DNA from: Palaeococcus pacificus DY20341
GTDB taxonomy: Archaea > Methanobacteriota_B > Thermococci > Thermococcales > Thermococcaceae
Assembly: GCF_000725425.1 (NCBI RefSeq)
Contig: NZ_CP006019.1
Span: 186,001 to 250,000 of the forward strand
Length of the DNA stretch: 64,000 bases
Direction: 5' to 3'
Shown here: positions 17,100 through 25,462 of the stretch, one piece after another
Layout: each line of letters opens with the position of its first letter
How positions within the stretch are numbered: position 1 is the stretch's first letter
Position numbers and translations under genes: made by a program
The notes under the pieces: generated by a model
Seen by the model: the letters and a program-made list of their open reading frames with translations, nothing else
What the model was told of the DNA's origin: nothing
The model's database searches: none

Positions 17100-18463
17100 A
17101 GTAATCCCCCCACTAAGGCCTTCGTTAATACATGCGGCCCGCCATCATCAACGGACACCCATTGGCCTTTACCGCAGTAGCCAGGGAACTCAATCTTCAA
17201 GTCCTTGCCAATTGCCTTTATGTTCTTCAAGACATCTAGAATCTTGCCAGAGAGTGCGACATCTCTTATGTGTGCTTTAATCTCTCCATTTTCAATGAGG
17301 TATCCTTCTTTAGCCCCAAACATAAAAGTCCCGTTTGCTATATCAACCTCACCGCCTTTGTCCCCTATGAGGTAGAGACCTCTCTTAACTTCACCGAGCA
17401 TTTCCTCAAAGCTCCAGTCTCTCGGCTCTATGTATGTGTTGCTCATCCTCACGAGCGGCTGATAGTTGTAGCTCTGCGCTCTTCCATGTCCGTTAGGTTC
17501 TAGCTCTAAATAAGCAGCTGTTTCTCTGTCGAGGAGGTATTCATTTAAAACGCCGTTTTTTATTATCTCTACGCGCTTGGCCTTTACTCCCTCGTCGTCA
17601 TAGATATAACTCCCAAATTTGCCTTTCAAAGTTGGGTCGTCCACAACGGTAAGTTCTTCAACCGCTATCTTCTCACCAAGTTTGTCCCCTAATATGCTCT
17701 CACCGTTCTTTATTGCATCTCCCTCGCTCGCATGCCCGAGGGCTTCATGAATGAAAACTCCCGCTAATTCAGGATCCATTATCACATCAAATTCTCCCGA
17801 CGGTGGGAGTTGAGCTCTTAAGAGAGCTTTGGCTTTGTCCTTCACAAATGATGTCCATTCTTCAAAATTTATTCTCTCTATAACTTCCCATCCTCTCGTT
17901 CCGCCAAAGACCTTCCAATAGCTCTGCATGTCGTTTCCTTCTTTAGCCGTTGCAGAAAATGAGAGCCTTATTTTTGGAACCAGTGTCTCTATTTCACTCC
18001 CAAGTGAGTTGAAGTAGAACTGCCATTTTTTCCCTTCTCCATAAATGATTTTCCTGTTTACAATTTTATCTCCCTTTAAAAGTCTATCTATCTCCCTGAC
18101 GAGGTTTAACTTCTCTTCCAAGTCAATATTTTCAAAGTCCTTTTTTGTCTTTATGTATGCTTTCTCACTAGTTGGATCATCCTCATGGACTTTCGAGCTC
18201 CCCCGGTTTATCTTTGCTATCTTCATAGCGGTTTCTATTGCTTTTTCGGCCCGCCTGATATCATTTGCTGAGGAAAATCCCCACGCTCCGCTAAATGCTC
18301 TCACTCCTATTCCAATTTCTGTATTTGATGATAGTTCTTCAAGCTGGGAGTTCTGCATCGCCAATGATGTAGCATTAATCTTAGCTATTCTCACCTCATA
18401 ATAGCTGATATCATACTTTCTCGCCAGCTCTTCTGCTCTTTTCATAAGAAGTTCAATTTCCAT
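17096..18463 (-). CDS. tldD: TldD-type metalloprotease subunit
   Basis: 455 residues. The zinc-binding HExxxH motif is 'VFIHEALGHASEGD', preceded by 'FDVIMDPELAGV'. The later 'LGDKLG..LTVVDDPTLKGKFGSYIYDDEGVKAKRVEIIKNGVLNEYLLDRETA' is the conserved substrate-tunnel region. It is the catalytic partner of the TldE subunit encoded next. The frame stays open to 18523 but ATG at 18463 has GGAGGA six bases upstream and matches the family start (MEIELLMKRAEELA). Confidence 0.92.
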   Translation of the reverse strand: MEIELLMKRAEELARKYDISYYEVRIAKINATSLAMQNSQLEELSSNTEIGIGVRAFSGAWGFSSANDIRRAEKAIETAMKIAKINRGSSKVHEDDPTSEKAYIKTKKDFENIDLEEKLNLVREIDRLLKGDKIVNRKIIYGEGKKWQFYFNSLGSEIETLVPKIRLSFSATAKEGNDMQSYWKVFGGTRGWEVIERINFEEWTSFVKDKAKALLRAQLPPSGEFDVIMDPELAGVFIHEALGHASEGDAIKNGESILGDKLGEKIAVEELTVVDDPTLKGKFGSYIYDDEGVKAKRVEIIKNGVLNEYLLDRETAAYLELEPNGHGRAQSYNYQPLVRMSNTYIEPRDWSFEEMLGEVKRGLYLIGDKGGEVDIANGTFMFGAKEGYLIENGEIKAHIRDVALSGKILDVLKNIKAIGKDLKIEFPGYCGKGQWVSVDDGGPHVLTKALVGGLL

Positions 18464-18643
18464 GATAATTCCTCCGGATATCATTGATAATGAATGATGA
18501 GTAGTCATACATATTGAGTACATTCAAGGTTTTATCAATGCTCTTGGAGCACTCATAACAAAGAAGTTTTAAATTTTTGGGAATCTATACTTAATTTTGA
18601 ATTCTATTGAGTGTCTACCAGTGAGGGTATTATCACTTATGGC

Positions 18644-18666
18644 TAACAACCTTTGGTTATTAATTT
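18644..18666. promoter_or_regulatory. SurR-like site, distal, mbh operon 1
   Basis: 18644-18660 reads GCT-n3-AAC-n5-GTT, one mismatch to the SurR consensus GTT-n3-AAC-n5-GTT. The opposite strand over 18650-18666 also fits with one mismatch (AAC-n5-GTT-n3-AAT). It lies about 65 bases upstream of the TATA box. Confidence 0.5.
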
Positions 18667-18698
18667 GATGTTTTTAATATCTTGTTTTTGACCTTTGT

Positions 18699-18715
18699 TG
18701 CAAAGTGTAAACTTT
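18699..18715. promoter_or_regulatory. Degenerate SurR-like site next to the TATA box, mbh operon 1
   Basis: GTT-n3-AAG-n5-ACT, three mismatches to the nine fixed bases. Its interest is position: 112 bases before the mbhA ATG, against 114 for the perfect site of the second operon. Confidence 0.3.
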
Positions 18716-18810
18716 ACAAAATGCTTTTAAAACTGATAAACGGAGTATAAATCAGATTGAGCTAAAAAAAGTTATGATGGGGTTTTAAACCAAAAGTGGA
18801 GGGAGGAACA

Positions 18811-19311
18811 ATGAGTTTCATTATTGTATTCATGTGGTCATTCGTGCTCTGGTTAGTACTGACGGCAGGCACTAAAGGAATGCTGTGGAGCGCGGAAGAG
18901 TTAGCTGCGGGCGTTGTATTCTCCCTAATTGTGGGATACGCCACTAGAGATATCATTGGAGAGAAAGCGGGCAGGTTTTTAAATCCTGCAAGATGGGTCG
19001 GTTTTATAGTTTACTCAATAGGTCCTCTATTTTGGGGTATGGTCAAAGCGAATTTTGACGTTGCTTATAGAGTTATAACAGGGAAGATAAAGCCTGGAAT
19101 TGTTAAAGTTCCAGTGGATTTGGAGAATGATGCTCAATACACTATTTTGAGCAACTCAATTACCCTAACACCTGGAACCCTCACCATTGATGCATGCCCT
19201 GATGAGAAGGCACTCTATGTGCACTGGATTTATGTGACGGACGAACACCCAGAGAGCTCCGAACCAATTTCAGGCTCATTTGAAAAATGGGCAAGGAGGT
19301 TAGGAAAATGA
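18811..19311 (+). CDS. mbhA: MbhA, MnhE/MrpE-like antiporter subunit
   Basis: 166 residues: two N-terminal membrane helices, the MnhE hallmark 'WVGFIVYSIGPLFWGMVKANFDVAYRVITGKIKPGIVKV', then a soluble tail with 'LSNSITLTPGTLTID'. In Mbh it belongs to the Na+/H+ antiporter module that turns the energy of H2 formation into a sodium gradient. ATG at 18811 has GGAGGGAGG upstream; the GTG at 18796 is less likely. First of 14 genes with overlapping ends. Confidence 0.9.
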   Translation: MSFIIVFMWSFVLWLVLTAGTKGMLWSAEELAAGVVFSLIVGYATRDIIGEKAGRFLNPARWVGFIVYSIGPLFWGMVKANFDVAYRVITGKIKPGIVKVPVDLENDAQYTILSNSITLTPGTLTIDACPDEKALYVHWIYVTDEHPESSEPISGSFEKWARRLGK

Positions 19312-19571
19312 TTGCACCAGTGTTCTTCTATTCAGCACTAATAGTTATGATTGGAGCGTTTTTATCAGTGTTGAGAGTGCTCTTTGGTCCTACAGTACCT
19401 GATAGGGTGGTTGGTGTTGATACGCTAAACACCCTCATCGTTGCGGGAATGATACTCCTTGGAGCGGCCTATGACAGGACAATTTACATTGACATTGCCA
19501 TAGTTTACGCTCTGCTCAGCTACATAGGCACTCTAGCTATAGCGAGATACCTGCAGGGGGGATTGGAGTGA
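19308..19571 (+). CDS. mbhB: MbhB, MnhF/MrpF-like subunit
   Basis: 87 residues, three membrane helices, with the MrpF-type 'RVLFGPTVPDRVVGVDTLNTLIVAGMILLGA' and 'IDIAIVYALLSYIGTLAIARYL'. ATG 19308 overlaps the mbhA stop (ATGA) and has GGAGGT seven bases upstream; the longer frame from 19287 would sit inside mbhA. Small antiporter-module subunit of Mbh. Confidence 0.9.
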   Translation: MIAPVFFYSALIVMIGAFLSVLRVLFGPTVPDRVVGVDTLNTLIVAGMILLGAAYDRTIYIDIAIVYALLSYIGTLAIARYLQGGLE

Positions 19572-19933
19572 TAGAATACGTAATTTATGCTTTCTTGGCG
19601 ATTAACATAATCTTCAACCTCTTAGGGAGCTTTTCACTTCACCGCTTCCCTGATGTCTATACGAGGCTTCACGGTGCGACGAAGTGTACCACATTTGGGA
19701 CCATATTTGCGGTTTTAGCAGTTATCGTTCACGCGCTTTACCAGTTGAAAGTCACAAATGATCCAAAATATCTCCAAATGGCCCTTCACAGCATAGTTGC
19801 TTTAGTTGCTTTGCTTTTGACCAACCCGACAGGAGCTCATGCACTAGCAAAAGCGGCTCATTTGAGCGGTGTAAAGCCAGCTAAAGCGGTTATCGATGCA
19901 TATGAAGAAAAGCTTAGGGGTGAAGCCCAATGA
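19568..19933 (+). CDS. mbhC: MbhC, MnhG/MrpG-like subunit
   Basis: 121 residues, three helices. The MrpG block 'LHRFPDVYTRLHGATKCTTFGTIFAVLAV' and 'LLLTNPTGAHALAKAAHLSGV' are clear. It starts with GTG at 19568 overlapping the mbhB stop. Completes the small-subunit E-F-G set of the antiporter part. Confidence 0.9.
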   Translation: MIEYVIYAFLAINIIFNLLGSFSLHRFPDVYTRLHGATKCTTFGTIFAVLAVIVHALYQLKVTNDPKYLQMALHSIVALVALLLTNPTGAHALAKAAHLSGVKPAKAVIDAYEEKLRGEAQ

Positions 19934-20196
19934 ATGTTTTAAGTGTTGATGTGATTCTTCAGTTCGGGCTCTTACTTGGTATACTGCTTTCAGCTTATCT
20001 CACAATAACCTTTAGAGACTTATTAAGCGCTGCTTTGGCCTCAGCGGCAATGAGCCTTCTCCTAAGCTTGGAGTTTTACCTACTCCACGCTCCGGACGTT
20101 GCAATAGCTGAAGCCGCGGTAGGAGCGGGTGTTGTTACTGCTATAGTAGTCTATGGAATTGCTAAAACTGAGAGATGGGAGCGTGAGGCACCATGA
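19930..20196 (+). CDS. mbhD: MbhD, antiporter-module subunit
   Basis: 88 residues, three helices, with the conserved 'LLSLEFYLLHAPDVAIAEAAVGAGVVTAIVVYGIAKT'. This matches the C-terminal piece of MrpA (MnhB-associated DUF4040-type segment), which in Mbh is a separate protein. Acidic Asp and Glu in the 'APDVAIAEA' helix are the kind placed in the proton/sodium path. ATGA overlap with mbhC. Confidence 0.88.
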   Translation: MNVLSVDVILQFGLLLGILLSAYLTITFRDLLSAALASAAMSLLLSLEFYLLHAPDVAIAEAAVGAGVVTAIVVYGIAKTERWEREAP

Positions 20197-20489
20197 AGAG
20201 AACTTTTGGAGCTTTGGCATTGCTCTTCATACTCGGCGTTCTGCTCATAGTGGCTCACCCAGATTATGGCCTAAAGTTTGGCCTTGGCGGAAAAGATTGG
20301 CAAACCTATCGCTATACGGACGAATACTACATTGAGCACGGTATTGAGGAAGTGGGTGGAACCAACATTGTTACGGATATAGTCTTCGACTACAGAGGAT
20401 ACGATACTATTGGAGAGGCCACAGTTCTCTTCACCTCAATAGCTGGTGCTGTTGCTTTGTTGAGGAAGTGGAGGGAGGACGATGAGTGA
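20193..20489 (+). CDS. mbhE: MbhE, antiporter-module subunit
   Basis: 98 residues: one helix at the N terminus (ALALLFILGVLLIV), an external loop and a second helix after the strongly conserved 'TDIVFDYRGYDTIGEATVLFTSIAGAVALLRKW'. It corresponds to the last C-terminal section of MrpA. Overlaps mbhD by 4 and mbhF by 8 bases. Confidence 0.88.
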   Translation: MKRTFGALALLFILGVLLIVAHPDYGLKFGLGGKDWQTYRYTDEYYIEHGIEEVGGTNIVTDIVFDYRGYDTIGEATVLFTSIAGAVALLRKWREDDE

Positions 20490-20928
20490 GGACATGGGGT
20501 TAATAGTCAAAACTATGGCGAGAGCTACGATTCCCCTCATAGGAATCTTCGGAGCTTACGTAATCTCTCACGGACACCTAACACCCGGAGGAGGTTTCCA
20601 AGGAGGAGCTACTATAGCGGGAGCGGGCGTGCTCTTTTTAATAGCCTTTGGATTGAGTGAGGCTAAGAAGCGCTATGATCATCACGTTTACTCTGCTTTG
20701 GAGAGCCTTGGAGGGCTGGTCTTTCTAGGTGCAGCAATGCTGGGTTTGAGCGTAGCATTCTTCTACAACACCCTTTGGAGAAAAGGCATAGCCTTTGCAG
20801 GAGAACCAGGCACTCTCTTATCAGCAGGATACTTACCCATAATGAACCTAGCCGTTGGATTAAAGGTATTTGCTGGTTTAGTAAGTGCCATGATGGCTAT
20901 AGCCGTCTACAGGAGGTGGAAGGAATGA
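20482..20928 (+). CDS. mbhF: MbhF, MnhB/MrpB-like subunit
   Basis: 148 residues, four helices. The MrpB signature 'GAYVISHGHLTPGGGFQGGATIAGAGVLFLIAFG' is intact, followed by 'ALESLGGLVFLGAAMLGL' and 'NLAVGLKVFAGLVSAMMAIAVYR'. Part of the sodium-translocating half of the complex. GGAGG lies just before its ATG. Confidence 0.92.
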   Translation: MSEDMGLIVKTMARATIPLIGIFGAYVISHGHLTPGGGFQGGATIAGAGVLFLIAFGLSEAKKRYDHHVYSALESLGGLVFLGAAMLGLSVAFFYNTLWRKGIAFAGEPGTLLSAGYLPIMNLAVGLKVFAGLVSAMMAIAVYRRWKE

Positions 20929-21287
20929 TTCCTCTTCAATTCATCACTGCATTCCTCTTAGTATTCATGGGGCTCTACGCTTTCCTGTACAAGCGTAACT
21001 TGATTAAGCTCATCTTAGCCCTGAACATTATCGACGCAGGAATTCACTTGCTTTTAATAAGCTTTGGCTACCGCTTGGAAGATGGAACACTACCCACAGC
21101 GCCGATTTACACAGGCTATGAGACGCTAAAAGGAACGCCTATGGTTGGTCCAATTCCTCAAGCTTTGGTGCTCACATCAATTGTCATTGGAGTTTGTATC
21201 CTCGCTCTGGCTATGGCATTGACGATTAACGCTTACAGGCACTACGGAAGCTTAGACATCAACAAGTTAAGGAGGTTGAGAGGATGA
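20925..21287 (+). CDS. mbhG: MbhG, MnhC/MrpC (NuoK)-like subunit
   Basis: 120 residues, three helices. 'RNLIKLILALNIIDAGIHLLLISFGY' and 'PQALVLTSIVIGVCILALAMALTINAYRHYGSLDINKLRRLRG' are typical of MrpC/NuoK. The correct start is ATG 20925, overlapping the mbhF stop with AGGAGG upstream; the longer frame to 20775 is a shadow inside mbhF. Confidence 0.92.
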   Translation: MIPLQFITAFLLVFMGLYAFLYKRNLIKLILALNIIDAGIHLLLISFGYRLEDGTLPTAPIYTGYETLKGTPMVGPIPQALVLTSIVIGVCILALAMALTINAYRHYGSLDINKLRRLRG

Positions 21288-22822
21288 GCGCTTTACCATT
21301 CTTAATTATCATCCCTCTCTTAGGAGCATTTTCAATGCCCATCATCAGCTTATTCGGAGAGAAAGCGAGAAGCGCCTGGGCCATGTTGGTGAGTGCATTA
21401 ACTTTAGGCGTTGCCTCCAAGGTGTTCTACGATGTGTGGAGCACCAAGCAACTGATAGTCTATACCTTGGGAGATACCACACCACTAGGAAAAGGCGTGA
21501 ACTTCCCAATAAGAATCCTCTGGGAAGTTGATTTACTTGGGGCCCTAATGGCTCTTATAGTAACCTTCGTGGGATTCATGGCCATAATCTACTCCATCGA
21601 ATACATGAAGCACGACACTGGACTGGAGAAGTACTACACCTTAATCCTGGTCTTGGAACTCGGAATGCTTGGTATAGTAATTACAGGGGATATGTTCAAC
21701 TTCTACGTGTTCCTTGAGATAATGAGCATAGCGAGCTACGCTTTGGTGGCCTTTAGGAACGATACATGGGAGGGCATTGAAGCGGGTATTAAGTACATGT
21801 TCGTTGGTTCCTTAGCGAGCTCATTCATCCTCTTAGGAATTGCACTCCTATACGGGCAGTATGGAACCCTAACAATGAGCTACCTTGCAGTGAAGATAGC
21901 TCAAAACCCAACTTTAGTAAGCAAAGTGGCTTTAGGGTTCTTCATAGGCGGGCTCTTGTTTAAGAGCGGTGCTGTTCCAGTTCACATGTGGCTATCAGAT
22001 GCTCACCCAGCAGCACCGAGCTCAATTAGCGCTATGCTCTCTGGTTTGGTCATAAAGGTGGGTGGAGTTTACGCTTTAACTAGAATTGCTTTCAGCATTT
22101 ACGCAACGAGCATAAGCATAAAGACAGTTGGATGGATAATAATTTTCTTTGGATGCGTGACGTTAATAGTTGGAAATGCAATGGCAGTTATTCAAACGGA
22201 TATGAAGAGACTATTTGCTTTCTCAAGTGTCGGTCAAATAGGCTACATTCTCTTGGGTATAGGCATTGGATTGACAGCCTACGGCACGAAAGTTGGAGAC
22301 ATAGCATTGGCGGGTGCAATATACCACATTATCAACCACGCCTTGATGAAGGCTCTCCTCTTCCTTGTCGCTGGTGCAGTGCTCCACCAAGTTGGGACTA
22401 AGAATCTCAACGAGCTCAGCGGATTGGCTAAGAAGATGCCCCTCACAAGCTTTGCCTTCCTTATTGGAGCTGCTGCAATAGTAGGTTTGCCACCTTTGAA
22501 CGGCTTTGCAAGCAAGTGGCTAATCTATGAGAGCTCTGCTCTGTACAACCCATTCCTAGCGGCCATAGCAGTGTTGGGCACAGCCTTCTGTACAGCAGCT
22601 TACATTAGGGTTCTCTTCACGTTCTTTGGAAGGCCGAGCGAAGTAGTGGAGAATGCAAAAGAGCCAGGAAAAGCAATGATAATTCCAATGCTGATATTAA
22701 TACTCGCAATAATCATAATGGGACTCTTCCCATGGCAGATAAGCGACAAAATAATGCTTCCAACCGTTGACATGATTAAGGATCAGCTTCACTACGTTGT
22801 GGCAGTTATAGGAGGTGCTTGA
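21284..22822 (+). CDS. mbhH: MbhH, MrpD/NuoN-like antiporter subunit
   Basis: 512 residues, about 14 helices, the large ion-channel subunit. Visible are the TM5 Glu segment 'FNFYVFLEIMSIASYALVAFRND', 'GLLFKSGAVPVHMWLSDAHPAAPSSISAMLSGLVIKVGGVYAL' (TM7-TM8 lysines) and 'IYHIINHALMKALLFLVAGAV' (TM12). This is the proton-antiporter path shared with complex I. Only one such subunit is present in the operon, unlike MBX/MBS which has two. Confidence 0.93.
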   Translation: MSALPFLIIIPLLGAFSMPIISLFGEKARSAWAMLVSALTLGVASKVFYDVWSTKQLIVYTLGDTTPLGKGVNFPIRILWEVDLLGALMALIVTFVGFMAIIYSIEYMKHDTGLEKYYTLILVLELGMLGIVITGDMFNFYVFLEIMSIASYALVAFRNDTWEGIEAGIKYMFVGSLASSFILLGIALLYGQYGTLTMSYLAVKIAQNPTLVSKVALGFFIGGLLFKSGAVPVHMWLSDAHPAAPSSISAMLSGLVIKVGGVYALTRIAFSIYATSISIKTVGWIIIFFGCVTLIVGNAMAVIQTDMKRLFAFSSVGQIGYILLGIGIGLTAYGTKVGDIALAGAIYHIINHALMKALLFLVAGAVLHQVGTKNLNELSGLAKKMPLTSFAFLIGAAAIVGLPPLNGFASKWLIYESSALYNPFLAAIAVLGTAFCTAAYIRVLFTFFGRPSEVVENAKEPGKAMIIPMLILILAIIIMGLFPWQISDKIMLPTVDMIKDQLHYVVAVIGGA

Positions 22823-22823
22823 G

Positions 22824-23171
22824 ATGTTTGGATATTGGGATGCCCTTTACTTCCTCTATGTTTTAGCGATAGGCATGATCATCGCTTACATGCTCTTTAA
22901 GTGGGCTGAAAGGTCTAGTATGGGGACTAGGAGAACCGGCGACGGTACTAAGATATTTATCAGCGGTGAGGATGAGGACAACGTAATTCCACAATTCGAA
23001 CACTTTCAGGGCTATTACACAGGAAGACACACTATGTGGGGCTTGATTAGGGGAATACACAGAATGTTCCTCATATTTAGGAGAGAGCACACAGGATTGC
23101 TGACGGACTATGTGGCATATTTGCTGATAACAACGGCCGTAGTCCTAGGCGCTTTGGTAATATGGGGGTGA
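22824..23171 (+). CDS. mbhI: MbhI, linker membrane subunit
   Basis: 115 residues: an N-terminal helix 'ALYFLYVLAIGMIIAYMLFKWA', a cytoplasmic segment ending 'GLIRGIHRMFLIFRREHTGLLTDYVAYLLITTAVVLGAL' with a second helix. In the P. furiosus Mbh structure, MbhI joins the antiporter and hydrogenase modules by a long lateral helix. ATG 22824 with GGAGG at 22811-22815 is preferred over GTG 22815. Confidence 0.85.
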   Translation: MFGYWDALYFLYVLAIGMIIAYMLFKWAERSSMGTRRTGDGTKIFISGEDEDNVIPQFEHFQGYYTGRHTMWGLIRGIHRMFLIFRREHTGLLTDYVAYLLITTAVVLGALVIWG

Positions 23172-23175
23172 GTAG

Positions 23176-23649
23176 ATGAGTGAAGAGAGGAGAGAATTAG
23201 AAAAGAGAATTGCAAAACTATGCAAGTACATAGGAAGATCACCTTGGGTATTTCACGTTAACAGCGGATCATGCAACGGATGTGATATCGAGATTATTGC
23301 GGCACTAACCCCAAGATATGACGCGGAGAGGTTTGGTGTGAAATTAGTTGGAACCCCAAGGCACGCAGATATTTTGCTGGTAACAGGGCCAATTACCGAC
23401 CAAAGCTTGGAGAGGGTTAAGTTAGTCTATGAGCAAACACCAGACCCAAAGGTTGTGATGGCAATTGGGGCGTGCCCCACTGGTGGCAGTGTTTTCTTTG
23501 AGAGTCCATTCACCAACGCACCTTTAGACAAGCACATCCCTGTAGATGTCTTCATCCCAGGATGCCCACCAAGGCCAGAAGCGATCCTACATGGTGTTGT
23601 TTTAGCTTTGGAGAAGCTTATAAAAAAGATAGAAGGTGAGAAGGAATGA
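23176..23649 (+). CDS. mbhJ: MbhJ, small [NiFe]-hydrogenase subunit (NuoB-like)
   Basis: 157 residues. Four cysteines for the proximal [4Fe-4S] cluster are present: Cys33 and Cys36 in 'GSCNGCDIEI', Cys100 in 'GACPTGG' and Cys130 in 'IPGCPPRPEA'. It passes electrons from the ferredoxin-like subunit to the NiFe site. GGGTGAG precedes the ATG; four bases separate it from mbhI. Confidence 0.95.
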   Translation: MSEERRELEKRIAKLCKYIGRSPWVFHVNSGSCNGCDIEIIAALTPRYDAERFGVKLVGTPRHADILLVTGPITDQSLERVKLVYEQTPDPKVVMAIGACPTGGSVFFESPFTNAPLDKHIPVDVFIPGCPPRPEAILHGVVLALEKLIKKIEGEKE

Positions 23650-24170
23650 CTCCTGAGGAATTCATTGAGAGAATAAAGGAGAAGTTTGAAGTTGACGCTC
23701 ACATTTCCGAGAACAAGATGCCACACCCAAGGAAGAGGGTTTGGATAAATGTGGATAGAGCAAAGTTCAAAGACTTGATGAAGTTCATAAAGGAGATTGA
23801 TCCTCACGCACAGTTCTCAATCATAATAGGCGAGGACAGGGGAGATTATCTAAGCGCAGAATACCACCTAGAATTATTCTATGAGCAGGAGCCAAGCTTA
23901 TCCGTAATAGTTGCAACTGCATGCCCTAAGGACGACCCAAAAATACCGAGCTTAGGTGATGTATTCCCAAGCTCAGTGCCCTATGAGCGTGAAAACAAAG
24001 AATTCTTGGGAATCGAGTTTGAAGGAATTCCCGATCCAAGAAGGCTCTTCCTTCCAGATGACTTCCCAGAGGGAATTTACCCATTGAGGCTTGATGATAA
24101 GGGAATAAAGCCTGAGATGGTCAAGAACGCAGGTCACCCATACAAAATCAAAAAGGAGGGCTCAAAATGA
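23646..24170 (+). CDS. mbhK: MbhK, NuoC-like subunit
   Basis: 174 residues, soluble, the 30-kDa NuoC family. 'SIIIGEDRGDYLSAEYHLELFYEQEPSLSVIV', 'IPSLGDVFPSSVPYERENKEFLGIEFEGIPDPRRLFLPDDFPEGIYPLR' is the family signature. Scaffold between J and L. ATGA overlap with mbhJ. Confidence 0.93.
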   Translation: MTPEEFIERIKEKFEVDAHISENKMPHPRKRVWINVDRAKFKDLMKFIKEIDPHAQFSIIIGEDRGDYLSAEYHLELFYEQEPSLSVIVATACPKDDPKIPSLGDVFPSSVPYERENKEFLGIEFEGIPDPRRLFLPDDFPEGIYPLRLDDKGIKPEMVKNAGHPYKIKKEGSK

Positions 24171-25462
24171 ACAATAGGATTGAGTATTGGGTTAAAATAC
24201 CCATAGGTCCCATTCACCCTGCCTTAGAGGAGCCCGAGAAGTTCATAATAACCCTCGATGGAGAGCGTATAATTAATGTTGACGTAAAGCTCGGATACAA
24301 CTTGAGGGGCCTTGAATGGATTGCAATGAGGAGGAACTACATACAGCTCATGTATTTGGCAGAGAGGATATGTGGAATATGTTCATTCTCCCACAACCAC
24401 ACCTATACAAGGGCCGTTGAGGAAATGGCTGGCATAGAAGTGCCAGAGAGAGCGGAATACATCAGGGTAATCGTGGGTGAGCTTGAGAGAATCCACTCTC
24501 ACCTGCTCAACCTTGGAGTCGTTGGACACGCTATAGGCTACGACACCGTTCTCCATCTAAGCTGGCTTGCAAGAGAGAAGGTTATGGACATCCTAGAGGC
24601 CATAGGAGGAAACAGAGTTAACTACGCCATGAACACAATTGGAGGAGTTAGAAGAGACATTGAAGAGAAGCATAAGAGGGCCATTCTGGACATGATAGCA
24701 TACTACAAGAACGAGATCATGCCCAAGATAGAGGAGATATTCCTCTACGACCCAACAGTTGAAGCTCGTTTGAGGGATGCTGGTGTTATTCCAAAGAGGA
24801 TAGCGATTGAGTACAGTGCTCAAGGGCCTACGGCGAGAGGAAGCGGTATTAAAAAGGATGTTAGATACAATGAAAAGCTCGGTGTGTATCCTGACCTAGG
24901 TGTCAAGCCAATAACACCCAAAGAATTCACAGGAGTCATCAAGGGAGACGTTTTTGATAGAATGGTCGTTAGAGTTGGCGAGCTCTGGCAGAGCATGGAG
25001 CTTATAGAGAGGGCCTTTGACCAGATGCCTGAGGGGAAGATAAAGGCCTTTGTCAAGGATAACGTCGCACTAGTCAAGCTGAAGAAAGCAGATGGAGAGG
25101 GAATAGGAAGGTATGAAGCACCGAGAGGTGAGGTTATTCACTATGTCAGGGCAAATCCTGGAAAGGACATACCCTCAAAGTGGAAGGCAAGAGAGCCGAC
25201 ATTTCCAAATCTCTTCGCAGTTGCAAGGGCTTTGGTTGGCGAACAACTAGCAGATGTCCCAGTTGCAATAGCATCAATTGACCCATGTTTGAGCTGTACG
25301 GATAGAGTAGCGGTTATAGATGCAAGAACTGGAAAGAGGAAGATTTTAATGGAAAAAGACCTTCTTAGAGCTTCAATCGAGAAGACGAGAGAGATTAACC
25401 CAAAAGTTAGTGCCAAACCTGAGGTAGTTGGTATCGGCTGCCCAAGGGGTGATTTGCTATGA
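24167..25462 (+). CDS. mbhL: MbhL, large [NiFe]-hydrogenase subunit (NuoD-like)
   Basis: 431 residues. All four NiFe ligands are present: Cys69 and Cys72 in 'ERICGICSFSHNH' and Cys374 and Cys377 in 'SIDPCLSCTDRV'. 'IPIGPIHPALEEPEKF', 'RIHSHLLNLGVVGHAIGYD' and 'YEAPRGEVIHYVRANPGKD' are also typical. It reduces protons to H2 with ferredoxin electrons and in sequence closely resembles P. furiosus MbhL. A C-terminal tail with a further Cys (GIGCPRGDLL) follows the last motif and could be the maturation peptide. Confidence 0.96.
   Translation: MNNRIEYWVKIPIGPIHPALEEPEKFIITLDGERIINVDVKLGYNLRGLEWIAMRRNYIQLMYLAERICGICSFSHNHTYTRAVEEMAGIEVPERAEYIRVIVGELERIHSHLLNLGVVGHAIGYDTVLHLSWLAREKVMDILEAIGGNRVNYAMNTIGGVRRDIEEKHKRAILDMIAYYKNEIMPKIEEIFLYDPTVEARLRDAGVIPKRIAIEYSAQGPTARGSGIKKDVRYNEKLGVYPDLGVKPITPKEFTGVIKGDVFDRMVVRVGELWQSMELIERAFDQMPEGKIKAFVKDNVALVKLKKADGEGIGRYEAPRGEVIHYVRANPGKDIPSKWKAREPTFPNLFAVARALVGEQLADVPVAIASIDPCLSCTDRVAVIDARTGKRKILMEKDLLRASIEKTREINPKVSAKPEVVGIGCPRGDLL

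Larger units (their letters stand above)
18464..18810. other. Promoter region of the first mbh operon
   Basis: 347 bases with no gene between divergent tldD and mbhA. A candidate TATA (CTTTTAAAAC, 18726-18735) would give a 5' leader of about 55 bases, nearly the same as in the second operon. Two SurR-like sites lie upstream of it. Confidence 0.5.

Noticed and set aside
20775-20924. N-terminal extension of MbhG back to 20775
   Set aside because: It lies wholly inside mbhF in another frame, is basic and non-hydrophobic, and the ATG at 20925 has a good SD and the usual ATGA overlap.
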